Shown: positions 1 to 8,480, counted from the stretch's first letter. The stretch: 64,000 nucleotides of DNA from Ruania rhizosphaerae (GCF_009805705.1 NZ_VSMB01000006.1:1-64000); one strand, 5' to 3'. Notes: generated from the sequence alone by a model not told the origin. A program made the numbers and translations.

Positions 1-53
1 CCCGCCCAAGCCCTCAACCAACTCCTCACTGTCGCAACGACCACTTGACATTG

Positions 54-100
54 GGGGCAAGATTTCGACACTCAAGCCACCCTCGTCGCGGGTGGTTGCG
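54..100. repeat. Dispersed repeat, copy 1 of family E
   Basis: The stretch beginning TTCGACACTCAAGCCACCCT closely resembles one arm of the inverted repeat at 47866-47923, including the following CTCGT.GCGGGT and a nearby GCAT. It lies directly before the truncated nuclease gene. A left arm is not clear here; part of it may lie outside the window. Confidence 0.4.
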
Positions 101-154
101 CATTCGCGTCGGTGAGACGCGGTCCCGATGACTGGTTGTCCACAGCCTCTGAGG

Positions 155-595
155 TGAGTCCGGGTCACTCCTCGCCAGCAGCACCTGGCAGAGGTGCTGG
201 ACGAGTTCACTGCCGACGTGCTGGACCTGGTTCGCCGAGCCCAGGCGGATCAGACGTTCGCAATTGTCATGAAGTACGCCTACCAGGTCAGTGACACAGA
301 ACGAGACGAGTTGAAGTCGTTCTTCGATCAGCTCGGGCCGGAAGCACAGGAGGCTTATATGTCCACCACACTCGAACGAGGCGTCGCGCAGGGCCGGGCC
401 GAAGGACGTTCCGAAGGGCGGGCCGAAGGACGTTCCGAAGGGGTCGCGCGTACGTTGACCCGTCTGCTGGTCAAGCGATTCGGCCCCCTAACCCCCGAGC
501 AGACCGCGCGGATCCAGGCCGCGGCACCCGATCGGCTTGACGCCTGGGTCGACCGCTTCACCGACGCCACCAGCATCGACGACGTCCTCCGCTGA
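155..595 (+). pseudogene. Truncated Rpn/YhgA-family PD-(D/E)XK nuclease, C-terminal remnant
   Basis: The open frame matches only the last 140 or so residues of the two intact Rpn-like proteins at 19294 and 36831. It shares the helix with VLDEFTADV, the KYAYQVSDTE segment, AYMSTTLERGVAQG, a run of Glu-Gly-Arg tetrads and the end with RLLVKRFGPLTPEQT. The nuclease core (DLLF and EHQS motifs in the intact copies) is missing. The bases upstream (TTGTCCACAGCC near 134) resemble the leader just before the intact copies, so an internal deletion seems to have joined leader to C-terminus. An ATG at 194 could still start a 133-residue fragment, but no function is expected. Confidence 0.75.
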
Positions 596-604
596 CCCGA
601 AACC

Positions 605-1393
605 TCAGTTCTCGCCGGAGAGGACGTCGGCAGCGAGTAGGTTGTTCCCTGCGGTCAGCCCGCCGTCGATCATGAGGGTGGTTCCGGTGATCCAGGATGC
701 GTCCTCGGAGCTGAGGAAGGCTGCGGCGTTGGCAATGTCTTCGGGGGTGCCGAGGCGGCCGGCCGGGTACCAGCGGGTGACGCGGTCGATGATGCCGGGG
801 TCTCTGCGGCGTCGTTCGTCCCAGGCGCCGGGGGTGATGACGGTGCCGACGCCGAGGCCGAAGGCGCGGATCCCGTCGCGGCCGTAGCGCACGGCGGTGC
901 TGCGGGTGAGGGAGTTGAGGCCCGACTTCGCGGCGCTGTAGGCGGCGTTGCCGTAGTACTGGTAGGCGTTGACGGAGGAGATGTTGCAGACGACCCCGTG
1001 GCCTCGTTCGCGCATGGTGGGCAGGGCGGCCCTGGTGCACAGGTAGGGGGCGCGCAGGGCGATGGCGACCTGTTCGTCCCATCGGTCGGGCGTGGTCTCA
1101 TGCAGGTCCTCGTCGTAGGCGTAGGCCGCGTTGTTGATGAGCACATCGACGCCGCGCGTCCGGTCGTTGATCTCGGCGAAGAGAGCATCGACGGCGGTTT
1201 CGTCGGTGATGTCGGCGGTGTGGGTGTGCACAGCCACACCGTGCTTCACGAGCCCTGCGGCCACGTCCGCGAGTCCGTCGGGGCGGACGTCGACGAGTTC
1301 GAGGGCGGCGCCGTCGGCGGCGAATCGGCGCGCCATCGCCGATCCGATGCCTCCGGCGGCACCGGTGATGAGGACGACTGGTGTCGTGGCCAT
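605..1393 (-). CDS. SDR family NAD(P)-dependent oxidoreductase
   Basis: This 262-residue protein is a classical short-chain dehydrogenase. It has the cofactor loop TGAAGGIG at residues 10-17, NNAA at 87-90, the catalytic serine near 140 and the Y152-x3-K156 pair. The start is the ATG preceded by AAGGACC; longer in-frame extensions run into the upstream gene and lack family similarity. It is the last gene of a five-gene minus-strand operon with IclR, a D-aminoacylase, RidA and a PLP enzyme, 26 bases behind the PLP enzyme gene. A role in reducing or oxidising a product of that pathway is inferred from position only; the substrate cannot be read from the sequence. Confidence 0.85.
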   Translation of the reverse strand: MATTPVVLITGAAGGIGSAMARRFAADGAALELVDVRPDGLADVAAGLVKHGVAVHTHTADITDETAVDALFAEINDRTRGVDVLINNAAYAYDEDLHETTPDRWDEQVAIALRAPYLCTRAALPTMRERGHGVVCNISSVNAYQYYGNAAYSAAKSGLNSLTRSTAVRYGRDGIRAFGLGVGTVITPGAWDERRRRDPGIIDRVTRWYPAGRLGTPEDIANAAAFLSSEDASWITGTTLMIDGGLTAGNNLLAADVLSGEN

Positions 1394-1419
1394 GGTGGTC
1401 CTTGTGGTCGGTGAGCGGG

Positions 1420-2652
1420 TCAGAAGATGGTGCGCACGGAGCTGCGAACGCGGTACTGGTCGTCGATGACCGGGATGGCTCGCCATCGGTCGAGGGTGGT
1501 GCACGGGTGGGAGATACCGAGTTGGACGAGATCACCGACGCGCAGGTGGCTGGTCTCGACGATGGTGTGCTGGTCGTTGAAGGTGCGGATACGTGCGGCA
1601 CCATCGGGGATGGGTTCGGTGTGTCCGTCGCGGAAGCGGGCCCGCAGCGGCGGCATCCCGGCGTCGGAGGAGATGTCCCGGCGGCCGGCGTCCAGGATGG
1701 CCAGGCCCGCCTCGGGGGTGGAGAGCACGCGAGCCCAGACCTCCAGCGCGGGTTGCAGACCGTCAGGGCCGCCGAGCGGGGTGGCATCGGCGTAGAGGCC
1801 GTGATCGTGAATCAGGTAGCAGCCGGAGCGCAGCACGACCTCGGTACCCGGAACACCCGTGAGCTCCTCGGCGACGAGGTCGAAGTACATACTGCCGCCG
1901 GCGGTCAGGATCGCCCCGGGCGAGAGCAGACCCTGGTCGAGCAGGTCCACGGCGAGGGTGCGCATCCGCGTCAGGAACGCTCGGGCGGCAGCCTCGGTCG
2001 CGTCCGTCCGTGAACTACCGACCACACCCTCGAAACCCGCGACCCCAGCCAGCCGCAGCCCCGCGGTCCCGGCGATCGCTTCGGCGACTGCGATACCGGT
2101 ATCGTGGTCTCGTAGGCCCGCCCGTCCGTCCGGCTCGCCTACCTCCACGAGCACCGGAAGCGGTCGCGTGGCGCCTGCCACGATCTGGCCCATCTGATCG
2201 ACCGCGTCCGTGCTGTCGGCGAAGACCAGCACCTCGAGCCCGGCATCGGCTGCCATCCGCTCGACCAACCAGCACAACCCCACGGGGTCGAGGCATTCGT
2301 TGGCGATCATCACCCGCGTCGCGCCCATGGTGATCATGGCCCGGGCCTGCCAGGCGGTCGCCGCCGTCATGCCCCAGGCGCCGCCGGCGAGCTGCCGGCC
2401 GATGAGTTCGGGCGACATGGTGGTCTTGCCGTGCGGGGCGAGCGCTACGCCGTGACGGGAGCAGAAGTCGCTCATCACCCGTTGGTTGTGCTCGAGCGCG
2501 TCCTCATGGAGCACCGCCAGTGGGGTGGAGAAGTCGGTGAGTGCATGCCAGCCCTGATCCCCGATCGAGTCGGCGCGCACGCCCTCTCCGGACGGCGGGA
2601 AGCTCTTGTGCGTCCAGTCGATCGCCCAGTCGCCGGTCGATCCGATCGTCAT
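1420..2652 (-). CDS. D-serine dehydratase-like PLP enzyme (alanine racemase fold)
   Basis: The 410-residue protein has an alanine-racemase-type N-terminal barrel with the PLP lysine in LAPHGKTTMSPE (K76). Its C-terminal domain ends in SHPCTTLDRW, whose His and Cys match the zinc site of eukaryotic-type D-serine dehydratases. Family members deaminate D-serine or similar D-amino acids, or cleave beta-hydroxy D-amino acids. The start ATG overlaps the TGA of the upstream ridA gene (TGATG), which implies coupled translation and supports this start over a longer frame. With a D-aminoacylase and RidA in the same operon, deamination of a released D-amino acid is the likeliest job. Exact substrate is unknown. 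Confidence 0.8.
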   Translation of the reverse strand: MTIGSTGDWAIDWTHKSFPPSGEGVRADSIGDQGWHALTDFSTPLAVLHEDALEHNQRVMSDFCSRHGVALAPHGKTTMSPELIGRQLAGGAWGMTAATAWQARAMITMGATRVMIANECLDPVGLCWLVERMAADAGLEVLVFADSTDAVDQMGQIVAGATRPLPVLVEVGEPDGRAGLRDHDTGIAVAEAIAGTAGLRLAGVAGFEGVVGSSRTDATEAAARAFLTRMRTLAVDLLDQGLLSPGAILTAGGSMYFDLVAEELTGVPGTEVVLRSGCYLIHDHGLYADATPLGGPDGLQPALEVWARVLSTPEAGLAILDAGRRDISSDAGMPPLRARFRDGHTEPIPDGAARIRTFNDQHTIVETSHLRVGDLVQLGISHPCTTLDRWRAIPVIDDQYRVRSSVRTIF

Positions 2653-3029
2653 CAGTGGGACCTGGCGGCGACCACGTCGATCTCGACCAGGATGTTCATC
2701 AGGGTCGAACCGACGGTGGTGCGCACCGGGCGGGTACCGGTGAAGCGCCGTCCGTAGACCTCGTTGAACGCGGCGAAGTGCTCGTGCAGGTGCTCCAGGT
2801 GCACGGTGACCTTCACGACATCGGCGAGCGTGAGACCGGCGGCGGCCAGGGCGCGTTCGACGTTGTCGATGACCGCATCGGTCTGCGCTTCGATGCCCTC
2901 GGGGACGTCCCCGGTGGCCGGATCCATCGGGCCGAATCCGGCCGTCCACACGGTGTCGCCATGGCTGGCCACGTGCGAGTACGGGCCGGCTGGGGTGGGC
3001 AGGTCGTCGCTGATGATGAACTCAGGCAT
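2652..3029 (-). CDS. ridA: RidA family enamine/imine deaminase
   Basis: This 125-residue protein matches the RidA (YjgF/YER057c/UK114) family in length and pattern. The N-terminal segment has AGPYSH, the middle has the conserved ALAAAGLTLADVVKVTVHL stretch, and the end carries MNILVEIDVVAA. The conserved arginine that binds the substrate carboxylate is probably in RPVRTTVG. A good ribosome site (AAGGAG) precedes the ATG. RidA proteins hydrolyse reactive enamines and imines made by PLP dehydratases. Its translational coupling to the downstream D-serine-dehydratase-like gene is a direct functional hint. Confidence 0.9.
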   Translation of the reverse strand: MPEFIISDDLPTPAGPYSHVASHGDTVWTAGFGPMDPATGDVPEGIEAQTDAVIDNVERALAAAGLTLADVVKVTVHLEHLHEHFAAFNEVYGRRFTGTRPVRTTVGSTLMNILVEIDVVAARSH

Positions 3030-3064
3030 GCTCGTTTTCTCCTTGGTGATTCATCGGGTGGTGG

Positions 3065-4618
3065 TCAGTAGTCCCAGGTCAAGGCTCGGCCCGGGAGCGT
3101 GGCGGTCAGGTTGCCTTCGTGGAGGACTTGCTCTCCGCCCACCCACACGTCCTCGATGCCCTCGCTGAGCAGGGTCGGTTCGGCGTAGGTTGCCCGGTCG
3201 GTGACCCGGCTGGGGTCGATGAGTAGTACGTCCGCCGTCGCGCCCTCACGCAGAATGCCGCGGTTGCCCAGTCCGAACCGTTCAGCGGGGCGGGCGGCGA
3301 GGTGCTCCGCGGCCTGCGCCCAGGTCCAATCGCCGAGCTCGCGCACGTGGTGGCCGAGGAAGCGCGAGAACGTGCCCCGCGCACGGGGGTGCGGGTGCCC
3401 GCCGACGAAGATGCCATCCGAACCGCCGAGCTGACCGTCGTGCCGCAGCAGGGCACGCATATCGGCCTCGCTGTTCGTGGGCGGCTGCTCGAACACCGCC
3501 GTGACCGCACCTCCAGTGGCTCGCAGCAACTCGATGGCAAACGAGTCCAGCTCGCTGCCGGCCCGCTCGGCCGCTGCCCTCAGCGTGAGCCCTTCCGCGA
3601 CCTCGAAGCCCGGGGCGTGGGCGATCGTGGCTTTGTCGAAAGCTGCGTAGTCCGAGGCTTCCCAGTGCCGCCGCACGTCGCCCGCGGTACCGGGTGAACT
3701 GAGCGCGTCTACCAGGTCGCCAGGGGCCAGTGCGAGCAACTCCGGGGGTAGCAGGGGGATCGTCAGCAGCGAGAAGCCGCGCAGGTAGGGGTAGGAGTCG
3801 AAGGTCAGATCGACGCCGTCATCAGCGGCATCGTCCAGCAGGCGGGTGAGGAGACTGGCCGGGCCGTGCAGATGGGAGACGTGCACGGCCACGCCACTGG
3901 CGGCAGCGATCTGGTGCACCTCGCCCAGGCCGACGACAGACTCGTCCTCGTACCCGCGCATGTGTGTCACATACGGTCGCCCGGCCTCGGCCAGCAGTCC
4001 CCCGATCTGGGACAGCTCGTCGACGTCCGCGTACAGGCCGGGCACGTAGTGCAGCCCAGTCGACAGACCCACGGCGCCGTCGGCGAGACCCTGCGCCACC
4101 AACTCCAACAGGCCGTGCCGTTGAGACCGATCCAGCTCGGGCGACAGCCCGGCCACCTGGTAGCGCAGCGTTCCGTGCGGGAGCAGGTGAGCGGTGTTCA
4201 CTCGCACTGAACCGGTCAGTGACCGGCGCAGCTCTGCCCACGTGACGCCGTCGGACCACGCCTGGGGGAGCCGGCCGTTGATCCCGGCGAAGTACGACGC
4301 CGACCACGCGGCCGCTGAGTCGTGCGCGGGACCGTAAGAGACGCCGTCCTGCCCCGTGACGATCGTGGTGACTCCCTGGCGCAGCAGCGCCAGCTGCACC
4401 TCAGGGGCGAACACCTGCCCGTCGGCATGGGAGTGGGCGTCGATGAACCCCGGCATGATGAGCCGTCCGGTGGCGTCCACCTCCACCTCGCCCGGGCGCT
4501 GCGGGAGCGTCCCGATCCCGGTGACGGCGGCTCCTTCTATCCGTAGGTCCGCAAGCCTGGGTGGGGCGCCGGTGCCGTCGACGATCGTGCCCCCGCGCAG
4601 AATGATCGGTGCGGTCAT
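3065..4618 (-). CDS. N-acyl-D-amino-acid deacylase (D-aminoacylase family amidohydrolase)
   Basis: The 517-residue protein is an amidohydrolase of the D-aminoacylase family, which removes the acyl group from N-acyl-D-amino acids. The metal motif GFIDAHSHADG has H62 and H64, and VTHMRGY and VHVSHLHG supply H219 and H249 at the expected spacing. The C-terminal SDGI...GGHPHPRARGTF segment holds the catalytic aspartate region. One difference stands out: at the position where the family usually has GNCGVS, with a metal-bridging cysteine, this protein has GQDGVS, so Asp91 replaces Cys. The start overlaps the IclR stop by four bases. Length is slightly above the usual 480-500. Confidence 0.85.
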   Translation of the reverse strand: MTAPIILRGGTIVDGTGAPPRLADLRIEGAAVTGIGTLPQRPGEVEVDATGRLIMPGFIDAHSHADGQVFAPEVQLALLRQGVTTIVTGQDGVSYGPAHDSAAAWSASYFAGINGRLPQAWSDGVTWAELRRSLTGSVRVNTAHLLPHGTLRYQVAGLSPELDRSQRHGLLELVAQGLADGAVGLSTGLHYVPGLYADVDELSQIGGLLAEAGRPYVTHMRGYEDESVVGLGEVHQIAAASGVAVHVSHLHGPASLLTRLLDDAADDGVDLTFDSYPYLRGFSLLTIPLLPPELLALAPGDLVDALSSPGTAGDVRRHWEASDYAAFDKATIAHAPGFEVAEGLTLRAAAERAGSELDSFAIELLRATGGAVTAVFEQPPTNSEADMRALLRHDGQLGGSDGIFVGGHPHPRARGTFSRFLGHHVRELGDWTWAQAAEHLAARPAERFGLGNRGILREGATADVLLIDPSRVTDRATYAEPTLLSEGIEDVWVGGEQVLHEGNLTATLPGRALTWDY

Positions 4619-5373
4619 CGCGGCGTCCCCACGATCTCCTGGATCTCGGCCACCGCGTTCACGAGTGAGTCCAGCGAGGTCCGGTAGGTCAGTGCGCTCA
4701 CGCTGACGGCGCCCGAGGGAAGGGTGGGCGAGCCGAGCCAGACCGGAACCGCGAGGCAGCTGATCCCGGTCTCGTTCTCCTCGGCCTCGGTGGCATAGCC
4801 GCGCTTGCGGATCTGGGCGAGCTCGGCGGCGAACCGGTCCGGATCGGTGATCGTGCGGGGCGTGCGGGAGACCAGCTCGGCCTTGCGCGCCCAGGCGCGG
4901 ACGCCATCATCACTGGTGAGGGCGAAGGAGAGCAGCAACTTCCCGCAGGCTGTGCTGTGCACCGGGTTGCGGCCGCCGATCGTCGAGGTGAGCCGGACGC
5001 TGCCCTCGGCGGGGTCGACCTTCGCGCGGTAGACGATGGAGGAACCATCGAGCACGGCGTAGTGCACCGTCTCGCCGAACCGGTGCGCCAAGGACTGCAG
5101 TGCCGGCTGGATCCTCAGGTATTCCGGGCGTTCCTCGTGGTTGGCGAACGCGAGCCGGATGAACTCATCCCCGAGGAGGTAGGAGCCTCGCTCGTCCTGC
5201 CGGGCGAATCCCATCTTGCGCAACGACGCCAGGGCCCGGTGGATGGTCGGTTTCGATCCGCCGACGGCCTGGCTCAGCTCGTCCAGGCTCGCCCCATTGC
5301 TGCGCTGGGCGAGTTCGCGCAGCACCGTCAGCACGCGTTCCGCGCCTACGACGCGCGGACCGTCGTCCGTCAT
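4615..5373 (-). CDS. IclR family transcriptional regulator
   Basis: This 252-residue protein has an N-terminal winged helix-turn-helix (about residues 10-70, with SLDELSQAVGGSKPTIHRAL) and a C-terminal IclR effector domain containing TACGKLLLS and the ending region NETGISCLAVPV. An AGGAGG ribosome site sits seven bases before the ATG. It is first in the operon with the D-aminoacylase and overlaps it by four bases, so it most likely controls the D-amino-acid genes and itself. The divergent intergenic region contains a pair of GTTTGAA repeats that may be its operator. Confidence 0.88.
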   Translation of the reverse strand: MTDDGPRVVGAERVLTVLRELAQRSNGASLDELSQAVGGSKPTIHRALASLRKMGFARQDERGSYLLGDEFIRLAFANHEERPEYLRIQPALQSLAHRFGETVHYAVLDGSSIVYRAKVDPAEGSVRLTSTIGGRNPVHSTACGKLLLSFALTSDDGVRAWARKAELVSRTPRTITDPDRFAAELAQIRKRGYATEAEENETGISCLAVPVWLGSPTLPSGAVSVSALTYRTSLDSLVNAVAEIQEIVGTPR

Positions 5374-5432
5374 CGGGCCTCCTGGTGACCGCCGCGAATG
5401 CTCTGTCCCGACGACTCTACGGTATTCTGTTT

Positions 5433-5459
5433 GTTTGAAGCAACGATCAATAGTTTGAA
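5433..5459. promoter_or_regulatory. Candidate operator: two direct GTTTGAA repeats
   Basis: GTTTGAA occurs at 5433-5439 and again at 5453-5459, exactly 20 bases (two helical turns) apart. The surrounding stretch is unusually AT-rich for this genome. The site lies between the divergent IclR gene and the lactonase remnant, where an IclR dimer pair would be expected to bind. This is a positional inference. Confidence 0.4.
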
Positions 5460-5486
5460 TCTTCTGACCAATGATGGACGGGATGT

Positions 5487-6501
5487 ATGGAACTGCTGGT
5501 GGGAAGCGCCGCGCTTCATGACGGGATCGTGGGAGAAGGGATTGCCACGGTGGCAGTCGCGGACGGGGATATCGTCGACGTCACGCCGGTCGAGAGGGCG
5601 TCTGGGAGCGATCAGTCGGCGGGTGCGATGTACCTGGCCTACGACGCGCAGCGTCAGGTGGCCTACAGCGTTCTCGGATCGACGCTGACAGCATGGCAAC
5701 GAGCCGGCGACGGGTGGCGACGACTGGCAACTCAGCCGACCGGCGGTGAGGTGGCCTGCCATCTCAGCCTGCACCCGAGCGGGCGGTTTGTCCTGGTCGC
5801 GAACTACGAAGGTGGGAACGTCAGCGTGTTCCCGTTGCGGGCGGACGGCACCCCCGAACGGGCCTCGCATACGGAGCGGCTGGTAGGCAGCGGCCCATGC
5901 AGTCCTCGGCAGGACGCCGCGCACCCGCACATGATCACCACCGCCGGGACCTGAGGGTGATGTCTACGTCGTTGAGCTGGGTGGGGATCAGATCGTGCGG
6001 TACGAGCTGACGGCTGCGGGAGGCTTGGTCCGGCGCGGTGAGCTCAGGGTTCCTCCCGGGACCGGGCCGCGGCACATGGTCGCCCGCGGTTCCCGCGCCT
6101 ACGTCGTCGGAGAACTTGCCGCGACGTTGATTCCGGTCGATCTGGCGACCGGCGCGGTGGGTGAGCCGGTGTCCACGCGACCGCCTGGCGAGGCGGGGGA
6201 GTGCTACCCCTCGGCTGTGGTGCTCGATCCGCAGGGGCGGTACTGCTACGTGCTCAACCGGGGTCCGAACACCATCGCGACCTTCGACATCACTGGGAAG
6301 CCACGACTGGTGGAGACCACTCCCAGTGGTGGGGACTACCCATGGGACGCCGTGATCTCGGATGGGTTCCTGTATGTCGCGAACCAGCGATCGGGAACGC
6401 TTGCGAGTTTCAGCCTGGACGCGCTTACGGGTATGCCGGATCCCGTCACGACTGCCTCGATTCGGTACTCGATCTGTATCGCGCCGGGGTCGGTGACATG
6501 A
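5487..6501 (+). pseudogene. Frameshifted lactonase family (7-bladed beta-propeller) gene
   Basis: Two consecutive frames together make one 6-phosphogluconolactonase-like (lactonase family) protein of about 335 residues. The first (5487-5954) starts MELLVGSAA and ends in the conserved HPHM region. The second continues in another frame from about 5953 with PEGDVYVV and GGDQIVRYEL and runs to 6501. A net +1 shift (one extra base or two missing) near 5946-5953 breaks the frame and creates the TGA at 5952. Both halves keep good codon structure and family motifs (GTGPRHM-like GTGPRHMV, YVLNRG), so the damage looks recent, or it could be a sequencing error. The enzyme family hydrolyses sugar lactones. 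Confidence 0.75.
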
Positions 6502-6545
6502 ACAGTTCAGGCGCTCACTGGTCATGGTGGCAGCCTTCACCCTGA

Positions 6546-6551
6546 TAGGTT
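6546..6551 (+). promoter_or_regulatory. -10 box TAGGTT of a leaderless promoter
   Basis: TAGGTT is followed by exactly six bases and then the ATG of the ThuA gene. No ribosome site is visible before that ATG. The layout matches the TANNNT boxes of leaderless actinobacterial transcripts. Confidence 0.55.
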
Positions 6552-6557
6552 GATTCG

Positions 6558-7373
6558 ATGCGCGAATCAACTTCCTCGAGTCCGCTGAACGTCACCGTGT
6601 GGGGCGAGAACTTGCACGAGTTCCACGACGCCGAGCACATGACTGCTCTCTACCCGGACGGCATGCACACCACGATCGCCGATGCGATTTCTTCGCTCCT
6701 GGGCGAGCAGGTCAACGTGCGCACAGCGACCCTTGACCAACCCGAGCATGGCCTCACCGACGAGGTGCTGGACACCACGGATGTGCTCACGTGGTGGGGC
6801 CACATGGGTCATGACAAGGTCGATGACGCCGTGGTGCGCAAGGTGCACGATCGCGTGCTCGCCGGGATGGGCCTGCTGGTCCTCCACTCGGCGCACTTCT
6901 CCAAGATCTTCAAGTCGCTGATGGGGACCACCTGCTCGCTCCAGTGGCGGGACAGCAACGACACCGAGCTGGTCTGGACAGTGAAGCCCGACCACCCGAT
7001 TGCCGACGGCGTCCCGCACCCGATCCGGATCGAGGGTCAGGAGATGTATGGGGAGCTGTTCGACATTCCCGAGCCGGACGAGCTGGTCTTCATCTCCTCC
7101 TTCACCGGTGGCGAGGTGTTCCGATCCGGCTGCACCTGGCGCCGTGGCAAGGGCAAGGTCTTCTACTTCTCCCCGGGCGACCAGGGCTATCCCGTCTATC
7201 ACCACCCCGACGTGCAGCGCGTCATCGCCAACGGAGTGCTGTGGGCGGCACCCTCGCCGCGGGCGACGTTCGAGCGGCCCGATGTGGTGAGCCAGCCCGC
7301 GCCGCGATTCAGCGCGGATGACTTTGCGCGCGTTGCTCCGGGTATGCAGGCAGGGCAGGAGGGTCGCCGATGA
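6558..7373 (+). CDS. thuA: ThuA domain-containing protein
   Basis: This 271-residue protein has the ThuA (trehalose utilisation) fold, a glutamine-amidotransferase-like domain. Visible segments include VTVWGENLHEFHD at the start, DVLTWWGHMGHDKV, GMGLLVLHSAHFSKIFKSLMG and the late GEVFRSGCTWRRGKGKVFYFSPGDQGYP. Family members assist catabolism of disaccharides or oxidised sugars, but the reaction is poorly defined. It overlaps the next gene, a Gfo/Idh/MocA dehydrogenase, by four bases; the same pairing occurs in known thuAB operons. The start is supported by a -10 box six bases upstream. Confidence 0.85.
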   Translation: MRESTSSSPLNVTVWGENLHEFHDAEHMTALYPDGMHTTIADAISSLLGEQVNVRTATLDQPEHGLTDEVLDTTDVLTWWGHMGHDKVDDAVVRKVHDRVLAGMGLLVLHSAHFSKIFKSLMGTTCSLQWRDSNDTELVWTVKPDHPIADGVPHPIRIEGQEMYGELFDIPEPDELVFISSFTGGEVFRSGCTWRRGKGKVFYFSPGDQGYPVYHHPDVQRVIANGVLWAAPSPRATFERPDVVSQPAPRFSADDFARVAPGMQAGQEGRR

Positions 7374-8452
7374 GTCAGGTGACGGCGAACGCACCACTGC
7401 GCGCCGGCGTGGTCGGCCTCGGTTGGGCCGGGCAGCAGCACATGGCTGGGTATGACGCGCTCGGCGGCGTGGAGCTGGTTGGCCTGGCTGGCATGGAAGA
7501 GCACCTGCTCGCCGAACTCGGGAGCCGCTACGACGTCCCAGGTCGGTACACCAGCCTGGAGGCGATGCTCGCCGAGGCGAACCTCGACGTGCTGAGCATC
7601 GCCACACCCACCGCCCTGCACGCGCCGATGGCGATCGCCGCGCTGGGCGCCGGGGTGCACGTGCTGTGCGAGAAGCCGATGGCGCCCACTGCTGCCGACG
7701 CCGAGCGGATGGCCGAGGCGGCGCAGGCCGCGGACCGGGCGCTGGAGATCACCTTCAACAAGCGCCACCGCGCGCCGGCACGAACGCTGCACAGGTTGGT
7801 GGCCGACGGTGTGCTCGGCCGGGTCTATTACGCCAAGGCCGGCTGGGTGCGGCGCAAGGGCATCCCCGGGCTGGGTACGTGGTTCACCCGCAAGGAGTCC
7901 GCCGGTGGCGGGCCGATGATGGACATCGGGATCCACGCACTCGACCTGGCGCTGCACGTGCTCGGTGAACCGGGTGTGCGGACTGTTTCAGCCTCGACCT
8001 ACGCCGAGTTCGGTCCGCGCGGCCTGGGTGGTGGCAGCTATGGCGTGGGCGCCCGGACTGCCGGGGACACCGCGGTTTACGAGGTGGAGGACTTGGGCAC
8101 AGCCCTGCTCCGCCTGGACAACGACGCCACCCTGATGCTCGAGGCCAGCTGGGCGCAGTTCGTCGACCACGACCGGTTCTACCTGGAGCTGTTCGGCACC
8201 GAGGGTGGTGCGCGGATCGAGGTCGAGGGCCCCGACGCCCCGCAGATCCACGTGACCACCGATGTGGACGGGATTCCCGCGAATCTCGTCCCGGACATGC
8301 TCCCCGACGCCGGGCATGAGGCCAACGTGGCCGACTTCGTCGAGCTGGTACGCGGTGGGTCTGGCTCGCACGGTGAGGTGGGGCTGCTGCGCACCCACGT
8401 GATCGATGCGTGCTATGCCTCGGCCGATCAGGGGCGCGAAGTCACCCTGTAG
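7370..8452 (+). CDS. Gfo/Idh/MocA family oxidoreductase (ThuB-like)
   Basis: The 360-residue protein has an N-terminal Rossmann domain (GVVGLGWAGQQHMAGY) and the family's catalytic CEKPMAPT motif near residue 100. The C-terminal Gfo/Idh/MocA domain contains GGGPMMDIGIHALDLALHVLG. Enzymes of this family oxidise or reduce sugars and sugar derivatives with NAD(P). The ATGA overlap with the ThuA gene shows they are co-translated, and a keto-sugar pathway is likely. The exact sugar is not readable. Confidence 0.88.
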   Translation: MSQVTANAPLRAGVVGLGWAGQQHMAGYDALGGVELVGLAGMEEHLLAELGSRYDVPGRYTSLEAMLAEANLDVLSIATPTALHAPMAIAALGAGVHVLCEKPMAPTAADAERMAEAAQAADRALEITFNKRHRAPARTLHRLVADGVLGRVYYAKAGWVRRKGIPGLGTWFTRKESAGGGPMMDIGIHALDLALHVLGEPGVRTVSASTYAEFGPRGLGGGSYGVGARTAGDTAVYEVEDLGTALLRLDNDATLMLEASWAQFVDHDRFYLELFGTEGGARIEVEGPDAPQIHVTTDVDGIPANLVPDMLPDAGHEANVADFVELVRGGSGSHGEVGLLRTHVIDACYASADQGREVTL

Positions 8453-8453
8453 T

Positions 8454-8480
8454 GGCCCGGCCCGGCCCGGCCCGGCCCGG
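8454..8480. repeat. GGCCC pentamer tandem repeat
   Basis: Five perfect GGCCC units plus a final GG begin one base after the stop codon of the dehydrogenase gene. Such runs form strong secondary structure and are prone to copy-number change. Confidence 0.8.

Noticed and set aside
6567-7957. Minus-strand open frames opposite the ThuA and dehydrogenase genes
   Set aside because: No motifs, no ribosome sites, and strong coding signals on the plus strand.
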